A stretch of 64,000 bases of DNA from NCBI GenBank assembly GCA_024275635.1, contig JAJRYT010000014.1, positions 1 through 64,000 on the forward strand. The letters run 5' to 3'. Source of the DNA: Chloroflexota bacterium (lineage in GTDB: Bacteria; Chloroflexota; Anaerolineae; Promineifilales; Promineifilaceae). Positions 1-11,600 of the stretch are shown here, piece after piece. Position 1 is the stretch's first letter. The number at the start of each line of letters is the position of its first letter. Both the position numbers and the translations under genes were made by a program. The notes under the pieces were generated by a model. That model did not search any database, was not told the DNA's origin, and worked only from the letters and a program-made list of their open reading frames with translations.

Positions 1-84
1 CCTTCGCCGCCTCTATAGCGACTTTGAATTTGAATTGGGCTGAATGTTGTGTTCTTTTCGTTGTCATTTTTCTCTCCATGTGCT

Positions 85-435
85 TTATTTTCCCGCATAA
101 ATGTCACTTAGCACATGGTCTTGTTTTTGGGGGTAATTATAGACGCCCTGTGTGGTCGCGTCGACTTTGTCCACCGCGCCTAAACGGACGGAATCCAGGG
201 GGGTGAAATCCATCCCGGTCAGTTCATCTTTTAGAATGCCATCAATCCGGAGGGAGAAACGGCCGTCATTCGCCCCGGCCGTAGAAGCCGCCTGCCATTC
301 TATTTCAATCGCATGCCATCTGTCGCTAATCGCCGGCCGGGAGGCGCTGTGGAAGACCAGTTGCCGGTCTCGCTCCGACGAGAAATTGATGGGCGGATGA
401 TTCATCACCGGCCGACTGATGACCCAACCAAACAA
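85..435 (-). pseudogene. Degraded fragment similar to the second LamG/jelly-roll-like segment of the neighbouring RHS protein
   Basis: ORF contains SDRWHAIEIEWQAASTAGANDGRFSLRIDGILKDELTGMDFTPLDSVRLGAVDKVDATTQGVY, aligning by eye with [64 protein letters not shown] in the RHS ORF; lacks a complete domain. Confidence 0.6.
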
Positions 436-473
436 AAGGAGATACGGCGGGGACGCCGGCCCCAGCTAAAGTT

Positions 474-1697
474 TCATTCCTTAAACACGAACAATTGATG
501 CCCATCCAAAAAAGCATACAAGTAGTCAGAGTTTTCACTGAGAGAATGAAGAAGTATTCCTTTATTTAATCTTGTAGGCTTTGTAGTAAACGAACCAACA
601 ACCTTTCCATTCTCCAAGTTAATTCCGATGATCTCTGCTCTTTCAGTCAAAACATATCCAATATCACCGCTAACCGTTACAAATGATGATTGGAGATCAT
701 AAGGTGATTGGAATGTCCACATAGGTGTATTCTGAAGCGAATAAATATCAAGCGTGTATAGTTCTCCGCAGCCAGTTGAAACCAAGACCATTTGCGCATA
801 TATTGTAACTGGGTGTGGCGTTTGTTCCTTGACGCAACTTGTCGGCAAGTCAAACTGTTCATCAAGGTGAGTGTCCATTACTTGAATAGATGGTTCTGGA
901 GGCCGGTTCATGAAAACGAATCCATCCTGATAGCGCGGCGGCGCATAGGAGAATAAATCCCAGTCGTGCTTGTTGACGATTTTGGTGGCGCGGGTTGGAG
1001 CAAAATCAACTATTTTTACCCCGTTAAAATGAGAGATACACACAGTAGATTCACTAAAATCGTCGAAAATGCCAGGACACTTAAACACAGAATCATATGC
1101 ACGGGAAGGTAAGTAGACCTCCCTAATTATTCCCTTTTCCACGAGGTCATATCCCACAATATATCCTTCTGTTGTAGGGGAAGTGGAAAAAGTCCCCACA
1201 ACTACTATATCTTTTAGCAATAGCACTTCTGGGATAATATTACTTATTGATTTAAGAGTGGTTTGCCAAATCTCTTGACCATCTTGGACGTTAAGGACAA
1301 CAAGATACTCGTTTGCAACGATTGTAACCAAATAATCTTCATCTAAATCATACACATTTTCAGATTGTGGGAGCCCTATTGAATGTTGGGTGTCATATTC
1401 CCATCGTAGATTCCCTGTTTCATTGTCCAGAGCGATAAAGACCCCATCATTACGTAAAATAACAATTAGGCTGTTGTTACCTTTTGGCGGTACTCTGATC
1501 AAGTTTTTTGAGTGATATGTCCATAATAAATTTAGAGGCAAACTGTTATTAACCGGATTGTGTTTCCCCGATGATAAAAGTCTCGTTAGCTGGAATAGGT
1601 ACGGTATGCTCAGGCTTAACAGAAGCCCTACAATTACAATGTGATACCATTTAGATCTTCTCAGCGACCATAGTTTTTGATTGAATGAATTTATCAT
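474..1697 (-). CDS. PQQ-like beta-propeller repeat membrane-anchored protein (BamB-like repeats)
   Basis: 407 aa; N-terminal TM segment; repeats such as [19 protein letters not shown] and [22 protein letters not shown] overlap with the upstream RHS gene. Confidence 0.75.
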   Translation of the reverse strand: MINSFNQKLWSLRRSKWYHIVIVGLLLSLSIPYLFQLTRLLSSGKHNPVNNSLPLNLLWTYHSKNLIRVPPKGNNSLIVILRNDGVFIALDNETGNLRWEYDTQHSIGLPQSENVYDLDEDYLVTIVANEYLVVLNVQDGQEIWQTTLKSISNIIPEVLLLKDIVVVGTFSTSPTTEGYIVGYDLVEKGIIREVYLPSRAYDSVFKCPGIFDDFSESTVCISHFNGVKIVDFAPTRATKIVNKHDWDLFSYAPPRYQDGFVFMNRPPEPSIQVMDTHLDEQFDLPTSCVKEQTPHPVTIYAQMVLVSTGCGELYTLDIYSLQNTPMWTFQSPYDLQSSFVTVSGDIGYVLTERAEIIGINLENGKVVGSFTTKPTRLNKGILLHSLSENSDYLYAFLDGHQLFVFKE

Positions 1698-4600
1698 GGT
1701 TCATTGCCCTTTGTCAGAAAGTCATATGCCCTATCCATTACACGAATGTACCAGGATGTTTTCCCTTCCTGAAAAGCGCCCGAATCAATAACTGAACATT
1801 TGCAGGAGGAAGAAGACAAAGAGAGAGGTGCTTCGCTGTGACCATATGAAATAGTGAATCCGCTGGTTCCTGGACTTGTGTCAGGGTGCATCATTGGTGG
1901 ATGCCATTCCTGTGTGGATTGAGTAGAAGTAGCTGCAGTCCAGAGACTTCCTCCAAAAGATCCAATCCCAACATCTTTCGAAAGCGTATACCCTTCGGCA
2001 GCTTGTTCGGCACTGTCGGCTTCGGTCCATGCTACAGAAAAAGATGCGGAGAGTCCGGCATTAGGAGTTGTATTAACCGCGCACTCAAAACCACAGGTAG
2101 CAAATGTATTACTATCAAAATGATAAGTTGTTGATTTCCCCATGGCAATGCCGAGGCCAGCACCCGCAGATACGGTAGGTATATTGGTAACCGTCACCAT
2201 GTTGGGAGGGCCATCAATTGAGTCTACAGGATTAGGTTCAAGTAGTGGTTCCGGTGGATTGTAATGATTATGAATTTCAAATGTAAGATAGACAAGGGAC
2301 AGTAGCAAAATACACGCGGGGCAATGACCACTTGGATCATCGTAATAAGTTGGTGAATTAAGCACGTAGCTGTAGCGGTTGAAGCTTTGCGGGTTGGTGA
2401 GATCGGGCACAAGCGAATCGGCGCTGGCAAAACGGCCGATTCCCGGCACATAATACCGCGCATTCATATACGTCAATCCCAGGCTGCGGTTCTCACGATG
2501 GCCTGTGAATCCCCTGTCTGTAATCTCACTCTGCCCCCCAGTCCGGTACTCACCAAAGGGGTAGTAGCGGGTTACGTCGCCCACCGGCTGCCCGTTGGCG
2601 TCGCTCATCGCGCTGACGCTGCCCAGGTGGTTGGTGTGCAGGTAAAACAGGCCGTTGTTGGTTGGGTCCGGGTCGCCGGTGACGCGCACGGCCGTAGCTT
2701 GCCCCTCCAGGCTGTACGTCACCCGCTGGATAACTATTTCGCCGTTGGTTTGGGCTGGCTCGCTGTTTGTTGTGTTCGTCACCGGTTGCCCGGCCGTAAG
2801 CGCTGTTACCGGTTTAGCCATGTGAGTACGGCTTGTCGCTTTCTTCAGCGGGCGCGAGTTACCACCCGGCGTGCTGGTGGGCATCGGCGCGCCGGCCGCC
2901 AACGCATTTGCTGCGCCATTGGCCGCCAGCGGCCCAATATACCCGTCCCGCCGCGATTCAAAGGCGTCTATGTAATACATCCCCGACGTCCCAGCGTCAA
3001 TCCCCGACACAGCGCCCAATTTAGCCGTGTCAATGTGCCGGGTGTCCAGACCCGTTACGGCGTCAACTTGTACATCGTCAATCCACAACGTCAAGCTGCC
3101 ATCATCGGCCGTATCCGACGAGGCTGCCTGCCAATCCACCTCAATCGTGTGCCAGGCATCGCTTATCGTAAACCAGCTTGTGTGTGGCCAGGAAAAGTTT
3201 TGGTTACGGGCGTATCCTGCTATTTGGTATTGACTGTTGCTAGAATACTTAAAACGTACCTGGAGTATCGCTTTACTCGTACCTTCACCAACAGCCTCAA
3301 AGATTTTGAACTCGTTGCCAGTAGCCATGGCCAGGGAGTTGGGATGGAAATAGAAGCGGGCGCGGTAACGGTTCTCATTATCAGGCGTGTCGTCCCGGAC
3401 GTATACGGCGGTATTATCGTCAATCACTACTTGCATCCCGTATGCGCCGTCAAAGGCCGCGGCTGCGCTGGCGCTCAAGTCGCCATTATCCGTCACGCTG
3501 CTCGTCCAGGCGGTTAAATCGCCGCTCTCAAACCCGTCGGCAAAGCTGAGGTCAGCCGCCGGGCTGCTGGTTGGCGTTGGCGAATAGACAGGCGTATTCG
3601 TGGGGACAGGTGTGTTGGTCGGTGTATTCGTTGGCAGCGGCGTATTTGTCGGCGAATTAGTTGGCGCCGGTGTATTCGTTGCCGTATTGGTTGCAACGGG
3701 CGTATTCGTCGGCGTTGGCGTAACCGCAGTTGGCGTTGGTGTCGGCGTCGGGGATGACCCATCTACCCCGGCATTGAAGTTCTGCGTGACTTCCGCCAGG
3801 CTCAGGGCCCGGTCATACACCGCTACCAGGTACATCTCCCCTAACCAGGGCCGGTCTCCGGTAATTTCATTGGCCACCCCCAAACGATGCGTATTGTCCC
3901 AGGTCGAGAAATCGCCGCTGAGGCTGCCCGAAGATACCGCGACGCCATCCAGATACATTTTGCGCACGCCATTGGAATCAAATGTATATACCACATGGGT
4001 CAGCGCCGTTGTCACACTGTTGGCCGGCGAGTAGAAGTAGGGCTTGCCATTATTGGTTGTGGCCGTTGTGCGCATCCGCACCTGGTACCGGCCGGCGTCC
4101 TGGCCCAATGTAAAGTTGCGATTGCTGGGATCAATTGACAGTGTAACCACACGGGCTGGCCCGGCCTGGGTGGTATTGGCCGGTTGTATCCAGGCTTCAA
4201 TCGTCAGCGCATTGGCGGCCTGCGCCGCAGCAATTACTTTGGTGGCCGCCCCGGCCGAAGCAATAACCGCAGAGGCGTCTACCGACAACCCGCCCCCGGC
4301 CAGCCAGGTCACCGCGTTAATGTCCTGAATCGTCAAGTCCAGCGGCGTCCCTACCCCGGAAACGTCGTTGACCACACTCCCCCCGCCTTCCTGGAATGTG
4401 TAAAGGGTTTGTAAGCCCGCCGTCACCCTACCAGCGCCCGGATCGGCGGTTGGCGTCGGGGTGTTGATAGGCGTATTCGTGGGCATAGATGTGTTCGTCG
4501 CCGTTGGCGTGCTGGTTGGCGTTGGGGCAGGGGTGGTCGTCGGTATTGGCGTATTTGTCGGCGTATTAGTTGGCGCAGGTGTATTCGTTGAAGTATTGGT

Positions 4601-7600
4601 TGGTAGCGGCGTATTTGTCGGCGTAGCAGTTGGTGTATTAGTTGGTACTGGTGTGCTGGTGGCCGTAGGCGTATTGGTTGGTGTGTTTGTCGGCGTAGCT
4701 GTCGGCGTCGGCGGCGCCTGTCTCACCTCTTCTTCATAAAAGGGGAAGGGGTAATAGATAGTCGTATCATCCGGCTTGACAGCCATTATCCGTTGGCCGT
4801 TAGCGTCATAGTAGAATTGGGTGGTTTCCCCGGTTACGGTCACGCTTTCCAACCGGTTTTCCACATCGAACGCCTGGTTGTAGGTTATGCTGCCCTCTGT
4901 GCGGGCCGTCATGTTGCCGTTGTTATCATAACTGAAACTGCCGCTCATACCGCCGGTGATGGACTTGACCGCATGGGGCTGGGATGGGGGGGAATCATAG
5001 TTGAAATCACTGACCACCCCGCCTTTGGTGACTTTAGTCAAATTGCCCAGCGGGTCGTACGCATATTCATACCCATAGCCGGCTACACTGCCACCGCCGA
5101 GGCTGGCGGCGGTATTCAGCCGGTTTAAGGAATCATAACCGAATTCTTGGATATCCGTTTCAGTGGCTGTGGTTGTTCCCATTTCGATGATATTGCCGAT
5201 AGCGTCGTAAGTGTAGGTGTAGTCAGGCAAAGCATCGACAGCAGTACCATTTTGAATTGACGCCAGCCGGTAACTGCCACTGGCATCATAGTAGCCATAG
5301 GTAACCGTTTTAGTATTGCCCAGGGCTACATCTGTTAGTTGTTGGCGGAAGTTGTAGGTGGCATTACTAACCAATGTGTCGCTGCCGGCCTGTAAGAAGT
5401 CGGCAAATTGGCCATCATAGGCCAACGTCACCGTCTCGTTGTTGGGATAGGTCACCTGGCGCGGTCGGTCCAACTCATCAAATTGATCAGTCGTCATGAC
5501 ATAGGGAGCGCGCCCCTCTATCGTTCGGGTCTGGCTGGTGACACGGCCGCGGTAATCATACGCAAACGTATCGCTAAACGTACCCCCAGACGCGCCGCCG
5601 GAGAGGGTATGGACTTGCCCCGTCTCCTGGCCGCTGTTGTAATAGGTGTAATTTGCCAGTAAGTTACCGCTGCCGGTTGTCGGGCAATCGGCCGTCCCGG
5701 CGCCGCTTTCATACTTATCTACCAGCCGGTTAAAGCCGTCATAGTAGAAGCAAAGCCGGTTCGTTTTCGCATCCGTTTGCCGTACTAGATTGCCGCTGAA
5801 ATCATAATCGTAAGTCCACTGCCCCATATCCGGGTCATTCATTTCAATTTTTTGACCCAGTTCGTTGTATGCCATCGTCGTTATGAAAGCGCCTGTGGAT
5901 GGGCTGACCGTTGTCAGGTTGTCTTGCAGGTCATAGTCATACTGAGTGCGATAGAATTCAAGCTCATCGTAATCATCAAAGGTTAGCGTTTTCCCGGACG
6001 TTTGCACCTGCATCAAGAACCCCCAGGGGGTTTGTTGCCAGCTTGCGTCTTTAGACAGCCGGATTTCAGATATGCTCTTCGGGTTATCCGTTTCCCATAC
6101 GAGAAGGCTAAAATAGGCTGAGGAATTGCTGGTCCGTAAGGCAGCCCGATACCAGGTATTGGCTTTCGCCGGCATCAGATTAGTGGCGGTACGCGTGGAG
6201 GCGTTTCCTTCATACTGTTCTAGCTTCAGATAACCTCCCTCCAGGTTAATGGCCCAACGGCGGTAATTGCTAGTATCCCAGGCGCCAGATTGCAGGGCTA
6301 AAACAACGCGGGCATTGGCGTCATCCACTTTGAAGGAAAAAGCCGCTCCGCCGGCGCCGCCATCTCCTGTTGAAGCCAAACTGCGGTTGACGCCATTCCC
6401 ATAAGTCCCATCTCCGGTCGCCAATAGTTGACCATTGCTGACAGTCACGTTCCCCGACTGATTCCATCCGGGCAGCGCCGGATTATCAAAGGTATCAGAG
6501 AAAACGTCAATCGCTTCATCAACGGCCACCAGCCGCCCCAGATCATCGGCAAAGGAGGCGCTTATCTGGTTGGCCGCGTTCTGGGTGTATTGACTTCGCG
6601 CTCCGTACAAAATACTGGTGGCGGCGCCGTCTACGGCCGTGAGCAACGTTTCCCGCCCCAGCGCATCGAAATCTGTCGTGGTATGGTCATAACTGCTGCA
6701 CTCCAGGTCGGAATTAAACGTGTATATCCCGCCGGCAATGGCCGCCGTCTGGCAGGCGGTCTGGCCCAGGCCGTCATACTCCGTATCGGTGACCACAATG
6801 CCAAAGTCGCTGCTCAAGCCCCACTGCCGCTGTTGTAAGGGGCGACCAACGGCGTCATAGAAGACACGAGTGGTCATCTCCAAACTTGTGCCGGGCAAAG
6901 TGACGGCGTCAATGTATAACGGCAGGGCATCGTCATGGTAGGCGTATTCCGTGTCCGGTTGTACCTGTGGTAGACCCGACGCCGCATCCGGCGTGTAAAC
7001 CTTCAACAACCGGCCGAATGTATCATATTCGTATTGAGATTGCCCCCCATTAGGCTGCGTGACGCCGGTCAGCAGCCAGGGCGTAACCGGGTCGGCAAAG
7101 GCATAACTGGTCGTATAAGCGATGGCCCCATCCGATTGCCCTGTGCTGGTTACCAATGTATGGTTGAGCCAATTCGTGGTTTGCTCGCTCCCGCCCGGCC
7201 CAACTACCCGTGATGGCTGCCACCAGGCGGCGCCGCTTTCGCCGTAATAAAGATCTGTCGTCAGCCAATCGTTATCAGGGCAATCCCCGTCGCCGCCGCC
7301 GGGCAGGTAAGCGTCCTGATGCGTCAGCAGTCCCAGTGTCGGAAGCGCCGCCGCCATTGCGCAAGTCGCCCCGTCATACCGGGAGCGGCTGCGGTTGATG
7401 ATCTTGGCGGGATCGCTGTCGTTGGGCAGGCCGTCCCAGGTTGTTTGCCGCCAGGGCAAATTCACCAGCCAGGTTGAGACGTCAGATTGTTCCTGGTAAT
7501 CGGCCAGATAAATGGTAGACGTTGTGCCGGCAACGCCAGAACCGGTCCATGCGGCAAACCAATAACTATTGTTGGCGAAATAGCTATTGGTTTGGCTGCT

Positions 7601-10600
7601 GTCCAGGGTAATGCTGAACCGCTGCGCCGTGTTATTGGGGTCGTCTTCGCGGTATACGTTCCAGAAAACAGAACCGTCCGGGTTGATATGGATATGGGCC
7701 ACATACCAGACATTCGCTTGCTGGCTGATGCCGTACCCGAGCGCGTTTATATCGCCGCCGCCGATATTGTAAGTCGGGTAAATGTTGCCGCCGTAGAACC
7801 AGATACCGGCGCGGATAGCGCCCGTTTCCAGTACATGGCTGCCGCTATGATGGGTGTCGGCGAGACGGAAACGATAGGTAATGCTATGGCCGGGCGTGAT
7901 GGTAGCCGTTGTGCGCTTGAGAGGGCGATGGGACCAACCGTTATTTTCGCCCCACAGGCGCAAGACCGGCTCGCTGCCAATGACGTCTGTCGCCGCATGG
8001 TCGGTCAAGATCCAATTAGCCGGATTTGTGTCAAATGAGCCGCCGGCGAAGGCATCGTAGGTGATATTTAAGGAACCGTCTACGCTGGCGTTGTGCAGGT
8101 ATCGGGTTTCGGCCGTTCGAATCGGCGTAGTTCCAGTCAAGTCGTCGCCAAATTCGCGGGCTTCAATCTGGTTGCCGTATGAGTCGTAGAGATAATCCAC
8201 CCGGCTGGCGACGTTGGCAACCAGATCTGTCGTCTCTACTTCAGTGAGGATGGGTTGTTTGGTTGGATTGCTGCCAGAAATGTAGTCACTGAGAATAGCC
8301 CATGTGTTATCCGTTCGGATGAGGCCGGCCCCGCTGCCGTCGGCGGTCATTTGCCATTCTATCTTCCCCATTAATGGGCCATTGGCGCTCTCGCTGGGAT
8401 AGGTATGGAAATGGGTTTCTTCTCGTCGCACTGTGACATCGTTGCTGTCCCTCGTCTCTACCGTCATTTCTTGAAAACCGGCGAAGATGTCATCATTGTT
8501 TACATCATAAAATGGCGAGTTGTTGGGATTGTATACTGTTTTCATGATGGGGGCGTCGCCGTCCCAACCGCTGCGAACGCTTTTAGAAGAGACGACGTTT
8601 ATATAATTATCTTCGTAATAATCATATTGCCAATTGGCTTCCTGGAAGTAAGCGAAGGAAACCGTTGGGTCGCCATTGGGCGGGCCGTTAAATGTGTGAA
8701 CCTCTTCGATATACGGATAGCAATACCGGTATTCGCCAGCCTCAGTGAAATTAATGGTACCGGTGCGGCGGAATTGGTAGTCGAATTGCACATTGGGGGA
8801 GGTCGTCAGGGCGTTCCCATTCTTGTCTTTTTCGGTGATGGATGTCAACAGGCCGACTTTCCAACCAGTCAGGTTATCATAGGTCATTTGAGCGCACCAG
8901 GTTGTCTGATTGGCCCCGCTAGGATTCACTTGCGGCTGTTCATGGAAGCGTATGCCATGCCGTTGAAAGACATGGGTCAGCACATAAGAGCGGACGGTCG
9001 CATAGGCGCCTGTGGGGTTGGCGTAATCTTGCGCCTTGACAGTGGTCGTTATTAAGCGGTGGGTCTGCCAGGAGATTGAGTCGGGGGTGTTGACGGGCGG
9101 GGCGCCAAATTCGGTGACTTTTCCGTATTCAAGGTTGATGCGATTGTAGCCATACTCTATCTGGCTCAGATAGTTTGACGGGGCGTGGACATGGTTGTCC
9201 TGCCAGGAACCGTTGATATCCGACGGCCAATACTCCTGGTAGGCGTAGTTAATCGTGTTGCCGAAGCGATTTTGGGCCTCGTCCACCTGCCAGCGCATGG
9301 CGCGGGCATACGGCCCTGGATAATCATATCCCAATGCCCCTAGCGTTGCCGACCAGGGACCCATTCGCCCATCCGAACCAGTGTCAAGAAGGACAATTTC
9401 CTGTTCTGAATCGGCCGTGTAACCCAGGCGATAAGTCGTATTGTCGGCCGTTTTCACCAGCCAGAACCCGCCTGAATGTTGGTCGGCCATGCCGTCGCCG
9501 CCGCTGTCATCGTCGTCGTACATCAGGCAAAAGTTAGAAGGCGATTCGGTATCGTAGAGCGGGTGGTGGCAATATTCGACATAGACGCCGGCATTGCCTT
9601 CTACGTAATATTTGCCGGGATAACCGTTCTTTGCCGGCCCTTCTTTGTGAACCAAGTCATAGCCGGTCCCGCCAATGGACAAAGTGAATTCCAGGTTGCC
9701 AGCCCAAGCGTTGCCGCCGCTCCAATAGGCGTTTATCGGGCATAGCTTATCATAATTGCCCCAGTCACAAATAGTAACCGCCTGGGAAACTTCTATCTGT
9801 CCCGTCAGGTTCCAGCCCCAACCTACTGCATTGCTCAAGGCTTTTCCTTCCACGCCATTGGAACCAGCCCCATTGAAAGCGAGGGACAAGGCGGGCTGAA
9901 ATCCGCCGGGGCCAGGGGGCGCTTCAATCGGATAATTGTAAGCAACGCTGCCTTGGAAAAGGGAGACGACTGGGTCATTGAAGCTGGGAGACCATGAAGA
10001 TGGATCGTCCGGGCTGTTCGGCGCGCCGGAACTGGCGCTCGCCAAACCGCCGGGCGGCGCTGTCGGCGCTTTGGCGAGTATAACGTAATCGCCATCGGCG
10101 ACGTCGGGCAACGACAACTGGTTGGTTGACGTATCCAACGAGGCGCTGATTTCTTGGGACTCAGACTCGTTTTCGGCGGTAAATATCACTGATATGCTCG
10201 CTGGCGCCTCGGCTATGGCGTTCAGTAAATCGTCAAGGTCGATTGCCGCCGGCGTGGGCGCAGCTGCCGGCGGCAGATTCTTCAGACGGAAATGAAGGAG
10301 GGGGAGATTGACGGGAATGTCCGTTAGCCGCCGCTCGCTGATGACCTTAACGTTGTTGGCGGTAACGGGACCTAAACCGGGCAATTGAAAACGGTCAGTG
10401 ATCCCAGCTAAATCAGAAGGATAGGTGACGGTGGCTGTGGCTTGCACCGGATTGACCAGGTTATCGGCGGCGGCGGTGATGAGGATATAATTGTCGCTCA
10501 GGTAACGGCCGTTAACCAGAATAGAGAGAACAACCGTTTTGATTTTACCCGGCCCGATAGCGCCGACCGCTGCCGGAGGCGCGCTGAAGTGGAGGCCGCC

Positions 10601-10936
10601 ATCCACGGTGACGACGACGTTTTGGGCGGTGGCATTCCCTTGGTTTTGAATGTGAACAGGCAACGTTATTTTCTGGCCCAAACCGGCGGAAACGACCATT
10701 TTTCTCATCGTCAATGTCAATGCAGCCCGTTCACGAACAGGCGCGTCATTGGGGGGGGGCGGCTCCTCGCCGTCGTCTGCTTGCGTGACCGCTGTCAAAT
10801 TTGGCGCTGCTTGAACAGACTCTACGAATTGGGTTGAATTTGAGGCCAAAGACATGACCAGGCAGGCGATGAGCAAGACGAAAAGAACACGAACGGAACG
10901 AAATAGAAACATTGGCTTACACCCTCCATGTATCAA
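1694..10936 (-). CDS. Giant RHS/YD-repeat protein with N-terminal CARDB-like and SpvB-like regions, PT-rich linkers, LamG-like domain, RHS-associated core and variable C-terminal tail
   Basis: 3080 aa; signal peptide; SpvB-type [27 protein letters not shown]; many YD repeats; core [38 protein letters not shown]. Confidence 0.93.
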   Translation of the reverse strand: MIHGGCKPMFLFRSVRVLFVLLIACLVMSLASNSTQFVESVQAAPNLTAVTQADDGEEPPPPNDAPVRERAALTLTMRKMVVSAGLGQKITLPVHIQNQGNATAQNVVVTVDGGLHFSAPPAAVGAIGPGKIKTVVLSILVNGRYLSDNYILITAAADNLVNPVQATATVTYPSDLAGITDRFQLPGLGPVTANNVKVISERRLTDIPVNLPLLHFRLKNLPPAAAPTPAAIDLDDLLNAIAEAPASISVIFTAENESESQEISASLDTSTNQLSLPDVADGDYVILAKAPTAPPGGLASASSGAPNSPDDPSSWSPSFNDPVVSLFQGSVAYNYPIEAPPGPGGFQPALSLAFNGAGSNGVEGKALSNAVGWGWNLTGQIEVSQAVTICDWGNYDKLCPINAYWSGGNAWAGNLEFTLSIGGTGYDLVHKEGPAKNGYPGKYYVEGNAGVYVEYCHHPLYDTESPSNFCLMYDDDDSGGDGMADQHSGGFWLVKTADNTTYRLGYTADSEQEIVLLDTGSDGRMGPWSATLGALGYDYPGPYARAMRWQVDEAQNRFGNTINYAYQEYWPSDINGSWQDNHVHAPSNYLSQIEYGYNRINLEYGKVTEFGAPPVNTPDSISWQTHRLITTTVKAQDYANPTGAYATVRSYVLTHVFQRHGIRFHEQPQVNPSGANQTTWCAQMTYDNLTGWKVGLLTSITEKDKNGNALTTSPNVQFDYQFRRTGTINFTEAGEYRYCYPYIEEVHTFNGPPNGDPTVSFAYFQEANWQYDYYEDNYINVVSSKSVRSGWDGDAPIMKTVYNPNNSPFYDVNNDDIFAGFQEMTVETRDSNDVTVRREETHFHTYPSESANGPLMGKIEWQMTADGSGAGLIRTDNTWAILSDYISGSNPTKQPILTEVETTDLVANVASRVDYLYDSYGNQIEAREFGDDLTGTTPIRTAETRYLHNASVDGSLNITYDAFAGGSFDTNPANWILTDHAATDVIGSEPVLRLWGENNGWSHRPLKRTTATITPGHSITYRFRLADTHHSGSHVLETGAIRAGIWFYGGNIYPTYNIGGGDINALGYGISQQANVWYVAHIHINPDGSVFWNVYREDDPNNTAQRFSITLDSSQTNSYFANNSYWFAAWTGSGVAGTTSTIYLADYQEQSDVSTWLVNLPWRQTTWDGLPNDSDPAKIINRSRSRYDGATCAMAAALPTLGLLTHQDAYLPGGGDGDCPDNDWLTTDLYYGESGAAWWQPSRVVGPGGSEQTTNWLNHTLVTSTGQSDGAIAYTTSYAFADPVTPWLLTGVTQPNGGQSQYEYDTFGRLLKVYTPDAASGLPQVQPDTEYAYHDDALPLYIDAVTLPGTSLEMTTRVFYDAVGRPLQQRQWGLSSDFGIVVTDTEYDGLGQTACQTAAIAGGIYTFNSDLECSSYDHTTTDFDALGRETLLTAVDGAATSILYGARSQYTQNAANQISASFADDLGRLVAVDEAIDVFSDTFDNPALPGWNQSGNVTVSNGQLLATGDGTYGNGVNRSLASTGDGGAGGAAFSFKVDDANARVVLALQSGAWDTSNYRRWAINLEGGYLKLEQYEGNASTRTATNLMPAKANTWYRAALRTSNSSAYFSLLVWETDNPKSISEIRLSKDASWQQTPWGFLMQVQTSGKTLTFDDYDELEFYRTQYDYDLQDNLTTVSPSTGAFITTMAYNELGQKIEMNDPDMGQWTYDYDFSGNLVRQTDAKTNRLCFYYDGFNRLVDKYESGAGTADCPTTGSGNLLANYTYYNSGQETGQVHTLSGGASGGTFSDTFAYDYRGRVTSQTRTIEGRAPYVMTTDQFDELDRPRQVTYPNNETVTLAYDGQFADFLQAGSDTLVSNATYNFRQQLTDVALGNTKTVTYGYYDASGSYRLASIQNGTAVDALPDYTYTYDAIGNIIEMGTTTATETDIQEFGYDSLNRLNTAASLGGGSVAGYGYEYAYDPLGNLTKVTKGGVVSDFNYDSPPSQPHAVKSITGGMSGSFSYDNNGNMTARTEGSITYNQAFDVENRLESVTVTGETTQFYYDANGQRIMAVKPDDTTIYYPFPFYEEEVRQAPPTPTATPTNTPTNTPTATSTPVPTNTPTATPTNTPLPTNTSTNTPAPTNTPTNTPIPTTTPAPTPTSTPTATNTSMPTNTPINTPTPTADPGAGRVTAGLQTLYTFQEGGGSVVNDVSGVGTPLDLTIQDINAVTWLAGGGLSVDASAVIASAGAATKVIAAAQAANALTIEAWIQPANTTQAGPARVVTLSIDPSNRNFTLGQDAGRYQVRMRTTATTNNGKPYFYSPANSVTTALTHVVYTFDSNGVRKMYLDGVAVSSGSLSGDFSTWDNTHRLGVANEITGDRPWLGEMYLVAVYDRALSLAEVTQNFNAGVDGSSPTPTPTPTAVTPTPTNTPVATNTATNTPAPTNSPTNTPLPTNTPTNTPVPTNTPVYSPTPTSSPAADLSFADGFESGDLTAWTSSVTDNGDLSASAAAAFDGAYGMQVVIDDNTAVYVRDDTPDNENRYRARFYFHPNSLAMATGNEFKIFEAVGEGTSKAILQVRFKYSSNSQYQIAGYARNQNFSWPHTSWFTISDAWHTIEVDWQAASSDTADDGSLTLWIDDVQVDAVTGLDTRHIDTAKLGAVSGIDAGTSGMYYIDAFESRRDGYIGPLAANGAANALAAGAPMPTSTPGGNSRPLKKATSRTHMAKPVTALTAGQPVTNTTNSEPAQTNGEIVIQRVTYSLEGQATAVRVTGDPDPTNNGLFYLHTNHLGSVSAMSDANGQPVGDVTRYYPFGEYRTGGQSEITDRGFTGHRENRSLGLTYMNARYYVPGIGRFASADSLVPDLTNPQSFNRYSYVLNSPTYYDDPSGHCPACILLLSLVYLTFEIHNHYNPPEPLLEPNPVDSIDGPPNMVTVTNIPTVSAGAGLGIAMGKSTTYHFDSNTFATCGFECAVNTTPNAGLSASFSVAWTEADSAEQAAEGYTLSKDVGIGSFGGSLWTAATSTQSTQEWHPPMMHPDTSPGTSGFTISYGHSEAPLSLSSSSCKCSVIDSGAFQEGKTSWYIRVMDRAYDFLTKGNEP
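3590..3750 (-). repeat. Degenerate repeat encoding a Pro/Thr-rich linker
   Basis: Encodes [41 protein letters not shown]. Confidence 0.8.
4450..4715 (-). repeat. Degenerate repeat encoding a second Pro/Thr-rich linker
   Basis: Encodes [36 protein letters not shown]...; reiterated gttggcgtattcgt-like units. Confidence 0.8.
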
Positions 10937-11395
10937 GGTCGATCTGACCGGGGCCTTTATTGAGGAATCCCTCCTACTTACCTAATTGATAGCGACTGGC
11001 CGCGGGTACCGACAGGCAGCGATGATGAAGCAACGTCATTAAAACACCACAAATTCAGGTGCGCATTTCTATGAGATAGGCTCCAGGCAAATCCATCACC
11101 AGGAACTTGATCCTTTGCTCAATGCAGAGTCAGGCCACGACAGCCTTTCTGACTAAAACAAACTTGGAGATGTTTTTATGACAAGGGGCCTGGAGAAACA
11201 GGTGACAATTGTCACCTCTTTTGAGGCGAGATGTCACTTGTGTGGCAATTTAGGTTGCAATTCATGATGGCTCTTCAGGAATTGGCGGGGTTAACAGGAT
11301 ACATTGCGTACTACGTATCCGGAGGGGTGCATTCCCATAATGTGATTTTTGTTAAATGATTGAAAATTGTTTCGATAAAACGGCATAACGTATGC

Positions 11396-11466
11396 TGTCA
11401 TTCCGAACGGAGAGAGGAATCTTGACTTAATGAGCGTCAAGATTTCTCGTTCCACCCGAAATGACA
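11396..11466. repeat. Intergenic inverted repeat TGTCATTCCGA...CCGAAATGACA
   Basis: tgtcattccgaacggagagaggaatcttgac / gcgtcaagatttctcgttccacccgaaatgaca; the two halves are largely complementary. Confidence 0.65.
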
Positions 11467-11600
11467 CTTAATTTGAGCCTTTTTGTTCGCTCAAACAGTA
11501 TTCTTGTTTATTTGTCATACTTTGGGATTGCACCCTATCCGGAGAGACCTTACGCAATACGCAATATGGTCGAATCCCGCGAAATCCCAAAGAGCCATAA

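Noticed and set aside
2387-3517. 376-aa plus-strand ORF
   Set aside because: Antisense to the RHS gene; no recognisable domain, Arg/His/Val-rich shadow composition.
3600-4739. Plus-strand ORFs rich in [14 protein letters not shown], resembling membrane proteins
   Set aside because: Antisense translation of the PT-rich linkers; artefact of the repeat.
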